Positions 10,732 to 19,724 are shown, counted from the stretch's first letter. The stretch: 64,000 nt of DNA from Owenweeksia hongkongensis DSM 17368 (GCF_000236705.1 NC_016599.1:3162001-3226000), one strand, 5' to 3'. The notes: a model not told the origin generated them from the sequence alone. Translations and numbers: made by a program.

Positions 10732-11670
10732 ATGACTAGAGTGTTATCCCTGCTTATATTATTGTCTTTTGGCTTTGCAAGCCAAGCCCAGCGCTATAAG
10801 AAGCCAGAGCAGTATTTCCGCGAATTTCAAACACAGAAGCGTAAAATCAACAAGAAAAACTTGATGTACCTAAAGGCTAGCTTGAGGGGAGATGATGAGC
10901 GTAGAGTAGCCAAATACCGTGAGATGATGGTGGACCAGCTGAAGGATAGTAAAACAGAACTTAGCCGTATGGGTAACTATGAAGGTTATGACATTTTGCA
11001 GCGTGAGTTTGTAGATGCACTTACCATTTATATAGATGCCTACGAAAAGGATTTTGGAATAGCCGAAGAGCTAACCGAGCATCGCTACGATTCTTATGAA
11101 GACCTTAAAAAATACTATGATGCTGTGACCAAAGCCGAAGGTGGAATGCTAGATGCAAGCTATAAAATGGAAAAGGCTGAAGATCATTTTGCCAAAATGC
11201 ATTTTTTCACCATTGATCGTGATGAAGAAATAGAAGAAGAGTACCGTTTGCTTGACGAGGTTACTTTGTATACCCGAGATATGACTTTATCTTTTTTTAG
11301 GGTAGAGCAACATTCTAAAGATTTCTTGTTTGCTATAAATGAAGGCCGTACTGACACTTTGGATATCATACTTACAGAGATGCAAAAAGACATCAGAGTT
11401 TCGAAGGCAGAGATAGATGAGTATGCTGACTTTGATGGGGAAAAGGAATTGTACAAATTCACAGAGTACTTTTTGGAAGAAATGAATATTGAGGTAACTG
11501 AAAACCTGCGTCCATTGGCTGACCAGCTTGAAAATAAATACCTAGAAGACAAAGACTATAAAAAAGCTCAAAAAGAGTTAGAGCGCTTTGTTGATAGACA
11601 CAATGGTTACCTAGATGAATTTTTTGAGACCAAGAGTGAGCTAATCTTAGATTATTTACCAGAAGACTAA
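10732..11670 (+). CDS. exported all-helical protein, unknown function
   Basis: 312 residues with a signal peptide (MTRVLSLLILLSFGFASQAQ). The mature protein is strongly charged and predicted by eye to be almost entirely helical, with many Glu, Asp, Lys and Tyr and no cysteine. No enzymatic motif is visible. It resembles helical surface proteins of unknown role reported in Bacteroidota and spirochaetes (LIC11966-like), but this is only a resemblance. Flanked by palindrome-rich DNA upstream and by a membrane DUF218-type gene downstream. Confidence 0.8.
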   Translation: MTRVLSLLILLSFGFASQAQRYKKPEQYFREFQTQKRKINKKNLMYLKASLRGDDERRVAKYREMMVDQLKDSKTELSRMGNYEGYDILQREFVDALTIYIDAYEKDFGIAEELTEHRYDSYEDLKKYYDAVTKAEGGMLDASYKMEKAEDHFAKMHFFTIDRDEEIEEEYRLLDEVTLYTRDMTLSFFRVEQHSKDFLFAINEGRTDTLDIILTEMQKDIRVSKAEIDEYADFDGEKELYKFTEYFLEEMNIEVTENLRPLADQLENKYLEDKDYKKAQKELERFVDRHNGYLDEFFETKSELILDYLPED

Positions 11671-11714
11671 TTTCTTGAACGGTTATTGATAGAGCCACGT
11701 TATACAGCGTGATT

Positions 11715-12359
11715 ATGAAAATGAAAAAGTGGCTACTCGTATTTCTGATGCTGTTCCTATTAGGAGGGGTGGCTTTGATTGGTTCCTATTTTGCCGTAGA
11801 GCGCTATTCTTCTCCATTAGTTTTTGATGATTTGGAAAAGCTCCCCAATACCAAAGTTGCGGTGCTTTTGGGTACTAGTAGTAATTTGGTGAATGGTGGG
11901 AAAAATCAATATTTCGAAAATAGGATGAATGCTGCTGCTGAGCTTTATAAATCAGGTAAAGTAGAATACTTGTTGGTAAGTGGTGATAATAGGCAACGTA
12001 ACTATAACGAGCCAGTGGCTATGCAGGCCGCCCTCATTAAGCGTAGTGTTCCTCAAGACAAGATTGTTTTAGATTATGCTGGTTTCCGTACCCTTGACTC
12101 AATGGTTCGTGCCAAAGCTGTTTTTGGTCAATCTAAATTTATAGTTATCTCACAGCGATTTCACAATGAAAGGGCAGTTTATATTGCTAACCATTGTGGA
12201 ATTGATGCGGTAGGCTTTAATGCGGCTGATGTAGAAATATCGGCTGGTTTAAAAACACAACTGCGGGAAGTGCTGGCACGTTTCAAAATGATGTTGGATT
12301 TATACCTCCTAAAAACCGAACCTCATTTTTTGGGAGATAAAATTGTGATTGGCGAATAG
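11715..12359 (+). CDS. SanA-like DUF218 (YdcF family) membrane protein
   Basis: 214 residues: an N-terminal transmembrane anchor (WLLVFLMLFLLGGVALIGSYF) followed by a periplasmic DUF218 domain with the characteristic AVLLGTSSNLVNGGKNQYFENRMNAA, LLVSGDNRQRNYNEP and VISQRFHNERAVYIA segments. E. coli SanA is linked to envelope barrier function and vancomycin exclusion; the reaction is unknown. A GTG two codons earlier (11709) is possible, but the ATG at 11715 gives the usual charged MKMKKW start. Confidence 0.85.
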   Translation: MKMKKWLLVFLMLFLLGGVALIGSYFAVERYSSPLVFDDLEKLPNTKVAVLLGTSSNLVNGGKNQYFENRMNAAAELYKSGKVEYLLVSGDNRQRNYNEPVAMQAALIKRSVPQDKIVLDYAGFRTLDSMVRAKAVFGQSKFIVISQRFHNERAVYIANHCGIDAVGFNAADVEISAGLKTQLREVLARFKMMLDLYLLKTEPHFLGDKIVIGE

Positions 12360-12402
12360 CAACTATTTTTCTTTTTTGATCATCTATTAATAAAGTGTAA
12401 GA

Positions 12403-12624
12403 ATGAAAAAGCTGCTTATAGTCCTGCCCATTTTAGTTTTCTTAGGTTGTAAAAAGAAATCTGATGACAATGCCGCTTGTATAGATCAATCTGCGATAAA
12501 CCCCAATATTAATTGCTATGCACTATATGATCCCGTTTGCGGATGCGATGGAGTAACCTATAGCAATGATTGCGTGGCTGGGTCTAATGGTGTAATTCAT
12601 TTTATCAAGGGAACTTGTAACTAA
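12403..12624 (+). CDS. Kazal-type protease-inhibitor-like lipoprotein
   Basis: 73 residues. Signal peptide with lipobox VFLGC (Cys16), a short charged linker, then a domain with six cysteines (26, 38, 46, 48, 57, 72) and the Kazal signature DPVCGCDGVTYSNDC. Kazal domains inhibit serine proteases through a loop near the second cysteine; here the loop reads NINCYALYDPVC. The likely site is the outer membrane or cell surface. Short but well supported by signal peptide, lipobox and cysteine pattern. The target protease is unknown; bacterial Kazal-like lipoproteins may also simply be structural modules. Confidence 0.85.
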   Translation: MKKLLIVLPILVFLGCKKKSDDNAACIDQSAINPNINCYALYDPVCGCDGVTYSNDCVAGSNGVIHFIKGTCN

Positions 12625-12665
12625 CGGGCATCTCACACCACTAGTAAAAGATTTTTGACGATGAA

Positions 12666-12692
12666 AAAAGACCTCTTAACTGGAGGTCTTTT
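12666..12692 (+). terminator. Terminator between the Kazal lipoprotein and the kinase gene
   Basis: AAAAGACCTC (12666-12675) pairs with GAGGTCTTTT (12683-12692) around a 7-base loop. It lies inside the longest frame of the kinase and therefore argues for the later start at 12742. Confidence 0.8.
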
Positions 12693-12741
12693 AGGTTTAA
12701 AAAACATCACGTATTTTCATTGCCATTCAATCACACAGGTT

Positions 12742-14652
12742 ATGGGGAGAATAATGGGGTTGCTAGCATTTCTGCTTTTGCTTTCGCCAAATACATTTAG
12801 TCAAAATACGGATTCGCTTAGAGTTAGAGAGCTGATAAAAGAGTCTTTTGCGGTGCTATATTCAGATCCAGCTCAGGCCAATGACTTGGCTAAGGAGGCA
12901 CTAAAAATATCCATAGAGATAGATGAATGCTTACTTATAGCCGAAACCATGAATATCATAGGGATAGTGTATGATGTTACAGCAAAGTATGACAGCGCCT
13001 TGGCTAAGTATGAAGAAATTATAATTCTATCAGATAAGTGTGGTATTGAAGTAATGAAGGCGCAGATTTACAACAACATGGGGCTCATCTTTTGGAACAC
13101 GGGAGAACTTGATAAAGCTATTGATTACTATACCCAAGCACTGGAGATTTTTGAAAAGCATCATAAAAAGAAAGGAATTTCTAGTGCGGTGAGCAACATA
13201 GGCCTTCTATATACCGAAAAGAAGGAATATACAGAGGCTGACAAATTTCAACACCGTGCTTTGGCGATAAGAAAAGAAATAAAGGATTGGTATGGGGTAA
13301 GTGTATCCTATGTAAATCTTGCCAATAATCATATGGGGAGGCATCAGCTCGATACGGCAAAAAAATATCTGCATGCATCTATAAAGATTAAGGACAGCTT
13401 GAATGATCAGCGTGGTTTAGCTATCAATTATAATAACCTTGGAATCATTGCTCATAATCAGAATAAAAATGATTCAGCGGTATACTTCCTCCGAAAAGGA
13501 ATAAATATAAGAAGGCAGCTTGGCGAAAAAAACCTAGAGGCTTCTGATCATTTTTCGCTAGCCTATTTTTATATGAATTGGAAGGAGTTTAATAAGGCTT
13601 ATGCTCAGTTGGATACAGCTTTGGCACTTGCCAGAGAGGCAAATGCTCGAGGTTTAGAAAAGAAGATTTATCAGCGTCATGCGCGGATTGATACTTTGGT
13701 AGGTGATTACAAAAGCGCTGTGACCAATTTGAACAAATACTTTGAGTTGGAGCAAGAAATGACAAGCTTGGAAAAGGAAAAGGCTTTTGATGAAATCCAG
13801 ACTAGGTACGAGACGGAAAAGAAGGAAAGAGCACTTGTTGAGAATAAAGTTGTGTTGGCTGAACAGGAATTGAAAGTTCGTCAGCGTACCGTGTGGGCGG
13901 CAATTCTGCTGGCTGCACTGGCTATTTTAGGAATTTCAGCTGTGTATATATATCGTCAACAAAAACTAAAGCAGCAGCAAATGGCGCAGGAGGCGAGACT
14001 AAAAGAGGAGCTTGCCAAAGCTGAGGTAGCCAATCGTATACAAGAAGAAAGGGTCCGCATATCACGGGATCTGCATGATCATATCGGTTCACAACTCACC
14101 ATTATATCAAGCGCTGTAGATAATATTGCTTTTAGCGAAAGTGACGAAAGCAAAAAGGAAGCGCTGTATGAGATTGGTGATAATGGTAGAAATACCATGA
14201 TTCAACTTCGCGAAACTATTTGGGCTATGAACCAAACGGTAATTGATCTGGAAACTTTAGTGGCAAAAACACGCGAGTTTGTATCTCGCCTTAAGTTGGA
14301 TAATCAAAAAGTGGGAGTGGAGCTGCGTGCTGATGAAGAGGCAGATCTGAGCCCTGTGATGGCGATAAATCTTTTTAGGGTGGTACAGGAGGCTGTAAAT
14401 AATGCCGTGAAGTATGCTGACTTTTCTATTTTGAATATCGATTTTGAAAAGCAAAATGGTAGCCTTAGCGTAAAGGTGGAGGACGATGGACGCGGATTTC
14501 TGATAAATGACCTTAGCGAAAAAGGATACGGTCTGATAAATATGAAGGAGCGTGTAGAGGAGTTTAACGGTAACTTGGAACTCGATTCTATTCCTGGAAA
14601 GGGTACTAAAGTAAAAGTGGTGATCCCGTTGAATAGGTCAAATTACGTATAG
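12742..14652 (+). CDS. sensor histidine kinase with periplasmic TPR domain (NarL-type partner)
   Basis: 636 residues from the ATG used here. Order: signal peptide (GLLAFLLLLSPNTFSQ), about seven TPR units (residues about 25-350), a coiled coil, one transmembrane helix at about 383-404, HisKA_3 with phospho-accepting His445 (RISRDLHDHIGSQL), and a HATPase domain (EAVNNAVKYA near 550, DDGRGF near 581). The TPR part would lie outside the inner membrane and could bind a protein or peptide. The longest frame begins at TTG 12655, but a terminator hairpin sits at 12666-12692, so the ATG at 12742 (or 12754) before the signal peptide is preferred. The cognate regulator follows 46 bases downstream. Confidence 0.93.
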   Translation: MGRIMGLLAFLLLLSPNTFSQNTDSLRVRELIKESFAVLYSDPAQANDLAKEALKISIEIDECLLIAETMNIIGIVYDVTAKYDSALAKYEEIIILSDKCGIEVMKAQIYNNMGLIFWNTGELDKAIDYYTQALEIFEKHHKKKGISSAVSNIGLLYTEKKEYTEADKFQHRALAIRKEIKDWYGVSVSYVNLANNHMGRHQLDTAKKYLHASIKIKDSLNDQRGLAINYNNLGIIAHNQNKNDSAVYFLRKGINIRRQLGEKNLEASDHFSLAYFYMNWKEFNKAYAQLDTALALAREANARGLEKKIYQRHARIDTLVGDYKSAVTNLNKYFELEQEMTSLEKEKAFDEIQTRYETEKKERALVENKVVLAEQELKVRQRTVWAAILLAALAILGISAVYIYRQQKLKQQQMAQEARLKEELAKAEVANRIQEERVRISRDLHDHIGSQLTIISSAVDNIAFSESDESKKEALYEIGDNGRNTMIQLRETIWAMNQTVIDLETLVAKTREFVSRLKLDNQKVGVELRADEEADLSPVMAINLFRVVQEAVNNAVKYADFSILNIDFEKQNGSLSVKVEDDGRGFLINDLSEKGYGLINMKERVEEFNGNLELDSIPGKGTKVKVVIPLNRSNYV

Positions 14653-14698
14653 GCCAAGTAAAGGAATCCTCATAGTTTTATATTTCAATCTTACCTGT

Positions 14699-15349
14699 AT
14701 GGCTATAAGAATTTTAATTGCGGAAGATAATAGTCGCCTGGCTCGAACGCTAATCGATAAGCTTAACCTGTTTGAAGATCAGCTAAGCGTGCGTGGTTGG
14801 GAGTCGCATGGCAAGGCATTACTACAACATTTGGAAGTAGATGCACATGTTGATCTTATACTTATGGACATACAAATGCCTATACTTGATGGAATAGAAA
14901 CAACCCGAATAGTAAAGCAAAAGTATCCGCAAATCAAGGTGATAATGAGCACCGTGTTTGATGAAGAAAACTACATCTTAGAAGCAATTATGGCCGGAGC
15001 CAATGGTTATTTGTTGAAGGATGAACGTCCGGATAAACTTATGGACGCCATCAACGAAGTGATGGATGGTGGCGCACCGATGAGTAGTAGTGTGGCAAGA
15101 AAGGCCTTAAACCTTATTCGCTATGGCGCAAAAGAGGAAGCAGTAGCCGAAGTAGATTTCAAGCTCACCAAAAGGGAAACTGAAATACTGGAGCAACTAG
15201 CAACAGGTCTCAACTACAATCAAATTGCAGAAAATTTATTTATAAGCCCGGGCACGGTGCGGAAGCATATCGAAAATATTTACCAAAAACTCCACGTACA
15301 CAATAAGGTGGAGGCCGTGCAAATGGCGATTAGGAATCGGTTGATTTAG
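14699..15349 (+). CDS. response regulator, NarL/LuxR type
   Basis: 216 residues: receiver domain with acidic pocket (AEDN) and phospho-acceptor Asp57 in LILMDIQMP, Lys in LLKDE, then a LuxR-type helix-turn-helix (LTKRETEILEQLATGLNYNQIAENLFISPGTVRKHIENIYQKL). Most likely phosphorylated by the TPR kinase immediately upstream, since HisKA_3 kinases pair with this output type. Targets are unknown. Confidence 0.95.
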   Translation: MAIRILIAEDNSRLARTLIDKLNLFEDQLSVRGWESHGKALLQHLEVDAHVDLILMDIQMPILDGIETTRIVKQKYPQIKVIMSTVFDEENYILEAIMAGANGYLLKDERPDKLMDAINEVMDGGAPMSSSVARKALNLIRYGAKEEAVAEVDFKLTKRETEILEQLATGLNYNQIAENLFISPGTVRKHIENIYQKLHVHNKVEAVQMAIRNRLI

Positions 15350-15385
15350 GTTAGTCCACAGTCCACAGAAGGGGAGGAAAATAAA

Positions 15386-15436
15386 AAATCCGTAACCCAT
15401 CAGGTTTTCCCTTATGAATTACGGATTTGTATTTTT
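15386..15436. terminator. Bidirectional terminator between convergent genes
   Basis: Stem AAATCCGTAA (15386-15395) with TTACGGATTT (15419-15428), 23-base loop; A-run before and T-run after, so it can serve the regulator (+) and the GatB/YqeY gene (-). Confidence 0.75.
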
Positions 15437-15444
15437 TAAATTTC

Positions 15445-15490
15445 CGTCAATCGTCAATCGTCAATCGTCAATCGTCAATCGTCAATCGTC
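15445..15490. repeat. Tandem heptamer repeat (CGTCAAT)n
   Basis: Six complete perfect copies of CGTCAAT followed by CGTC. On the other strand the unit reads ATTGACG. Thirteen bases separate it from the 3' end of the GatB/YqeY gene. Confidence 0.97.
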
Positions 15491-15502
15491 TGAGGTCTTT
15501 TC

Positions 15503-15949
15503 CTAACTCAGCATTTGCTTTACTTTGGCACTAATAGCTTTTCCGTCAGCTTTACCAGACAATTCTTTAGATGCCATGCCCATTACTTTACCCATGTCCT
15601 GTGGGCCTTGTACATTAAGTTTTACAAAAAGCTCTTTTAGGTAAGCTTCCAATTCATCTTCTGTCATTTGTTTTGGTAGGAAGTCTGAAATAACTGCTAA
15701 TTGAGCACGCTCATCAGCCGCTAAGTCTTCACGACCTTGCTCTTCATATATGGCCAATGAATCCTTGCGTTGCTTGGCAAGTTTCAACAAAATTTTCATT
15801 TCGTCATCAGCGCTTAATTCACCAGCTCCAGCTTCGCTATTGGCCAATAGAATGGCAGATTTTATGGCGCGCAAGGTTTCTAGGCGCACTTTGTCTTTGG
15901 CGCGCATTGCGGCCTTCATTTCTTCAGCAATATTATTTGATAAGCTCAT
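15503..15949 (-). CDS. GatB/YqeY domain protein
   Basis: 148 residues starting MSLSNNIAEEMKAAMRAKDK. It is the stand-alone YqeY domain that also forms the tRNA-binding tail of the GatB amidotransferase subunit: KDKVRLETLRAIKSAI, RKDSLAIYEEQGREDLA and MGKVMGMASKELSGKADGK are conserved. Its role is unclear; free YqeY proteins may bind tRNA. The frame extends six codons upstream, but the Met used is the family start. It follows ftsZ after 269 bases and a terminator, so it is probably transcribed separately. Confidence 0.92.
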   Translation of the reverse strand: MSLSNNIAEEMKAAMRAKDKVRLETLRAIKSAILLANSEAGAGELSADDEMKILLKLAKQRKDSLAIYEEQGREDLAADERAQLAVISDFLPKQMTEDELEAYLKELFVKLNVQGPQDMGKVMGMASKELSGKADGKAISAKVKQMLS

Positions 15950-16160
15950 AATTACAATTTGATGCAAATTTACTTTTTGCAGAGAAATAGACTCTTTAAA
16001 ATAGGTAGAGATTTTTTAATGTAATCTGTCAGGTCTTGAGTCGCTGGAATAAAGGAACCCGAGCATTTGTATGTCTTCGGTTTCCTCCTTTTTGAATACG
16101 GGCATTTACAAAGTATTAATGTAGGAAGATAAAAAAAGGAATTGTGATTTGTTAAAAACA

Positions 16161-16190
16161 AAAATCCCCAACCAAAAGGCCAGGGATTTT
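16161..16190 (-). terminator. Terminator of the dcw cluster
   Basis: AAAATCCC (16161-16168) pairs with GGGATTTT (16183-16190). Read on the minus strand it is followed by TTTTTGTTTTT, placed 29 bases past the ftsZ stop. Confidence 0.85.
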
Positions 16191-16218
16191 CAAAGCAAGA
16201 TACGCGGAAGCGTTTCTA

Positions 16219-18312
16219 TTAATCTACATTGTCATGTAGAAAGCTGTTATTGGTTTTAATATCAGGGCCGTTATCGCTATCATCGATGCTAAAGCGGCTA
16301 ACGTTACTTTCGGTGCTATATCGAGTTTCTTCAATTTTTACACCTTGGCGTTTATAGGCAGGCTCATTATCCGCATCATCATTCCCAAAAGGATTGTTTT
16401 TGAAACGATAATTAAAAGCCTTCATTTTAGTTCTACGCTCTTCGGCTTTCATGCGCATACTTTCCTCTATAGTGTACTCGGTAGGAGCCACATGAGGACG
16501 CTGTGGAGCCACGCGTTTTTCTTCTACTCTAGCCTTAGGTGCGGGCTGCTCAGGCTTGTTTACCTGTTTTATTTCAAACCTAAGACTGTCGTCTTCCTTT
16601 TCCTCCTCCACTTTGGCAGCGGGCTTTGGAGCCGAAGCAGGAGTTTGTCCTGGCTTAGCACTTTTTAGCTGCTGCTCAAGATTCATATAGTCTTCAAGAG
16701 AATAGCGGATAGGTTTCACCTCTCTTTGCGGAGTAGGTGTTTCCATAGGTTTCGGCTCTTCTTCTTTTGGAGTTTCAGCAATCGGAGCTTGAGGAGCAGG
16801 TGTTTCTTTTACTTCAGCTTGTGGAGCTGGAGCAGTTTCCTCTTCCTCCTCATCTTCATTTAATGTAAAGTGAACTACATCATCGTCTTCCTCCTCCTCA
16901 ATCTCAATAGAACCAATATGGAAAACAGGTTCTTCTTCCTCTTCAGCTACAGGCTCTTCAATAGGTTCAGGAGCCACAGGTTGCGAAACTTCTTGTTGAG
17001 GTGCTTTGGCAACTACCTCTTCTTCCTCTTTCATAGAAGGAGGGAGGGGAGCTTCTTCCGGGGCAACAGGAGCTTCAAATTGAGGCTCTTCAATGATTTC
17101 TTCCTCCTCAGCGACAGCATCCATTTCAAAAAGGTTGGGCTGCTGAAATTGCGGCTTTTGCTGTTTTGCAGTATGCTTAGCTAATTCTTTATTTATAAAA
17201 TCTTCATCATTGTCTTCTTCTCTTTCCTGAGCCAATGGCTTAGAAAAAACAGAAGCACTGATGGGCTGCTCGTCTTCTAAAGTGTGTACTACTTTGGTGG
17301 GCCGATGGCCGATTACCTGCTCCTGCTGGTCGGTAGAAAAACCAGTGGCTACAATAGTTACACTTATTTCTTCACCAAGAGCTTCATCATCACCAATACC
17401 CATAATGATGTTTGCGCTGTTTCCAGCTTCCATCTGGATAAAGTCGTTGATTTCTCCGATCTCATCAATGGTGATTTCTTCTTTACCGGAAACGATAAGA
17501 AGCAATACGTTTTTAGCACCTTTTATGTGATTGTCATTTAGCAATGGCGAATCCAATGCGCTACGAATAGCTTCAGAAGCACGGTTTTCACCAGAAGCAG
17601 AAGCAGAACCCATTATAGCCGTTCCACTATCCGCCAATACTGTGCGAGCATCGCGCAAGTCAATGTTGGTAGTGTAGTGATGCGTAATTACCTCGGCAAT
17701 ACCACGGGCAGCTGTTGCCAATACTTCATCTGCTTTAGAGAAACCAGCCTTGAAACCAAGGTTTCCATATACTTCTCTAAGCTTGTTGTTGTTTATCACA
17801 ATAAGTGAATCCACGCTGCTACGAAGGGCTTCAACACCTTTTTCAGCTTGTAGCTTACGGTTGTTTCCTTCAAACAAAAATGGAATGGTGCAGATTCCCA
17901 CGGTAAGGATTCCTGCATCTTTTGCCGCTTTTGCAATTACAGGAGCAGCACCCGTACCGGTACCACCGCCCATGCCAGCGGTAATGAAAACCATCTTGGT
18001 GTTGGTTTCCAAAAGATTTTTTACTTCTTCAATGCTTTCTAAAGCAGCCTGCTGTCCTACTTCAGGGTTGGCACCAGCGCCAAGTCCTTCGGTAAGGGTT
18101 ACTCCAAGTTGTACCTTATTGGGTACAGGGCTGTTGCTTAGCGCCTGCGAATCAGTGTTGCATATCACAAAATCTACTCCGCGTATGCCCATACCGTGCA
18201 TGTGATTTACGGCATTGCTACCACCACCACCTACACCAATCACTTTTATCACCGATGATTGGTTTTTCGGTAGGTCAAAGGCTATTGTGTCGTTTCCGTT
18301 CTGATCGCTCAT
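16219..18312 (-). CDS. ftsZ: cell division GTPase FtsZ, long C-terminal extension
   Basis: Tubulin-like GTPase that builds the division ring. The GTPase core (residues about 15-330) is intact, with the tubulin signature GGGTGTG at 115-121 and the T3/T7 segments (GLGAGANPEVG, NNNKLREVYGNLGFKAGF). After VTIVATGF a linker of roughly 350 residues follows, rich in Glu, Pro, Gln and Ala; the total of 697 is far above the about 380-400 of E. coli. The protein ends NNSFLHDNVD, a terminus resembling that of other flavobacterial FtsZ rather than the E. coli FtsA/ZipA-binding tail. Last gene of the dcw run, 17 bases after ftsA. Confidence 0.98.
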   Translation of the reverse strand: MSDQNGNDTIAFDLPKNQSSVIKVIGVGGGGSNAVNHMHGMGIRGVDFVICNTDSQALSNSPVPNKVQLGVTLTEGLGAGANPEVGQQAALESIEEVKNLLETNTKMVFITAGMGGGTGTGAAPVIAKAAKDAGILTVGICTIPFLFEGNNRKLQAEKGVEALRSSVDSLIVINNNKLREVYGNLGFKAGFSKADEVLATAARGIAEVITHHYTTNIDLRDARTVLADSGTAIMGSASASGENRASEAIRSALDSPLLNDNHIKGAKNVLLLIVSGKEEITIDEIGEINDFIQMEAGNSANIIMGIGDDEALGEEISVTIVATGFSTDQQEQVIGHRPTKVVHTLEDEQPISASVFSKPLAQEREEDNDEDFINKELAKHTAKQQKPQFQQPNLFEMDAVAEEEEIIEEPQFEAPVAPEEAPLPPSMKEEEEVVAKAPQQEVSQPVAPEPIEEPVAEEEEEPVFHIGSIEIEEEEDDDVVHFTLNEDEEEEETAPAPQAEVKETPAPQAPIAETPKEEEPKPMETPTPQREVKPIRYSLEDYMNLEQQLKSAKPGQTPASAPKPAAKVEEEKEDDSLRFEIKQVNKPEQPAPKARVEEKRVAPQRPHVAPTEYTIEESMRMKAEERRTKMKAFNYRFKNNPFGNDDADNEPAYKRQGVKIEETRYSTESNVSRFSIDDSDNGPDIKTNNSFLHDNVD

Positions 18313-18329
18313 ATCCTTCTATTTATCAT

Positions 18330-19724
18330 TTATAGATCGTCATTCAAAAAATTGCGAAACTTATCTGCCCAGTTGTCAAACCAGCCTTTTTTAGGCTTGT
18401 CAGCTGCATTGGGGCTATCATTGTTTTCAGTTTCTTCGGGTTCCGAGGTTTCCTCCGGTTCTTCCATTTCTGCTTGCGCAGAAGTTTCCGGCTCAGGGTC
18501 GGGAGCAAATTGTTGGTTTTCCGGTTTACTTGGGTCAATTACCGTAATCTCCAGATTGCTGTTTTCCACCACGCCTTTTAATACCAAACCTACTGCGGTG
18601 GCGTATGATGGAGAGCTGTACTCATCATCTGACTCGCTGGCCAAATGCTCATTAGGGAAACCTATACGGGTGTCCATTCCAGTTACAAATTCTGTAAGCT
18701 GCTTAATGTGTTTAAGCTGTGCGCCTCCACCTGTTAAAACTATTCCTGCAATGAGTTTTTTCTTGTTCTCATCATAACCGTAGTTCTTTATCTCAAGGTA
18801 AACCTGCTCAATAATCTCCACCACACGGGCGTGGATTATGCGGCTTAGGTTTTTCAATGAAATTTCTTTTGGCTCGCGACCTCTAAGGCCAGGAATGCTC
18901 ACAATTTCATTCTCCTTGTTTTCGCCCGGCCATGCCGAACCAAATTTTATCTTCAAAAGCTCAGCTTGCTTTTCTATAATCGAGCAGCCTTCTTTTATAT
19001 CCTCAGTTATTACGTTTCCGCCAAAAGGAATAACGGCCGTATGGCGAATGATTCCGTCTTTGAAAATCGCTACATCAGTAGTGCCTCCACCAATATCTAC
19101 AAGCACTACACCTGCTTCTTTTTCTTCTTGCGAAAGCACGGCTTCAGCAGAAGCTAATGGCTCAAGAGTAATGGCACTCACAGTAAGGTTGCTACTTTTT
19201 ACACAGCGACCAATATTTTTAATTGAGCTAATCTGCCCAACTACAATGTGAAAATTGGCTTCTAAACGGCTTCCGTACATTCCTTTCGGGTGACGAATTT
19301 CAGCTTGTCCGTCCACTTTATATTCCTGCGGAAGCACATGGATAATTTCTTCACCAGGAAGCATTACCAGATTGTGCACATTCTGCACAAGGTTGTCAAT
19401 ATCCTTGTCCTCAATTACATCATCAGCATTTTGGCGAATGATATAATCGCTGTGCTGCAAACTGCGAATATGCTGGCCGGCAATGCCTACCACCACACTT
19501 TGTATTGCAAGGCCGGAAGAGTTCTCTGCTTCTTGTAATGCCTGCTTTATCGATTCTATCGTTTGGGTAATATTCGTTACCACACCACGATGCACACCAA
19601 GCGATTTGGCCTTGCCCATCCCCAGTATTTCCAACTTGCCATAGTCGTTCTTACGACCAATCATGGCAACTATCTTGGTGGTTCCTATGTCCAGCCCTAC
19701 GGCTATTTTATCAGGATTCATCAT
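18330..19724 (-). CDS. ftsA: cell division protein FtsA
   Basis: Actin-like membrane tether of FtsZ. The ATPase motifs VGLDIGTTKIVAMIG, VLVDIGGGTTDVAIF and GIVLTGGGAQL are present. After the actin fold (to about 390) comes a disordered acidic linker (EPEETSEPEETENND) and a C-terminal amphipathic segment KKGWFDNWADKFRNFLNDDL, which is the expected membrane-targeting helix. 464 residues. It follows ftsQ after a single base. Confidence 0.97.
   Translation of the reverse strand: MMNPDKIAVGLDIGTTKIVAMIGRKNDYGKLEILGMGKAKSLGVHRGVVTNITQTIESIKQALQEAENSSGLAIQSVVVGIAGQHIRSLQHSDYIIRQNADDVIEDKDIDNLVQNVHNLVMLPGEEIIHVLPQEYKVDGQAEIRHPKGMYGSRLEANFHIVVGQISSIKNIGRCVKSSNLTVSAITLEPLASAEAVLSQEEKEAGVVLVDIGGGTTDVAIFKDGIIRHTAVIPFGGNVITEDIKEGCSIIEKQAELLKIKFGSAWPGENKENEIVSIPGLRGREPKEISLKNLSRIIHARVVEIIEQVYLEIKNYGYDENKKKLIAGIVLTGGGAQLKHIKQLTEFVTGMDTRIGFPNEHLASESDDEYSSPSYATAVGLVLKGVVENSNLEITVIDPSKPENQQFAPDPEPETSAQAEMEEPEETSEPEETENNDSPNAADKPKKGWFDNWADKFRNFLNDDL

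Noticed and set aside
15445-15490. CRISPR-like array
   Set aside because: Seven-base units without spacers and without cas genes are a simple tandem repeat.
15970-16161. 63-codon minus-strand frame in the gap after ftsZ
   Set aside because: Begins at the ftsZ terminator and has no family, promoter or natural composition.
16345-18205. Several plus-strand frames over ftsZ (104-151 codons)
   Set aside because: Shadows of the Glu/Pro-rich and GTPase parts of ftsZ on the opposite strand.
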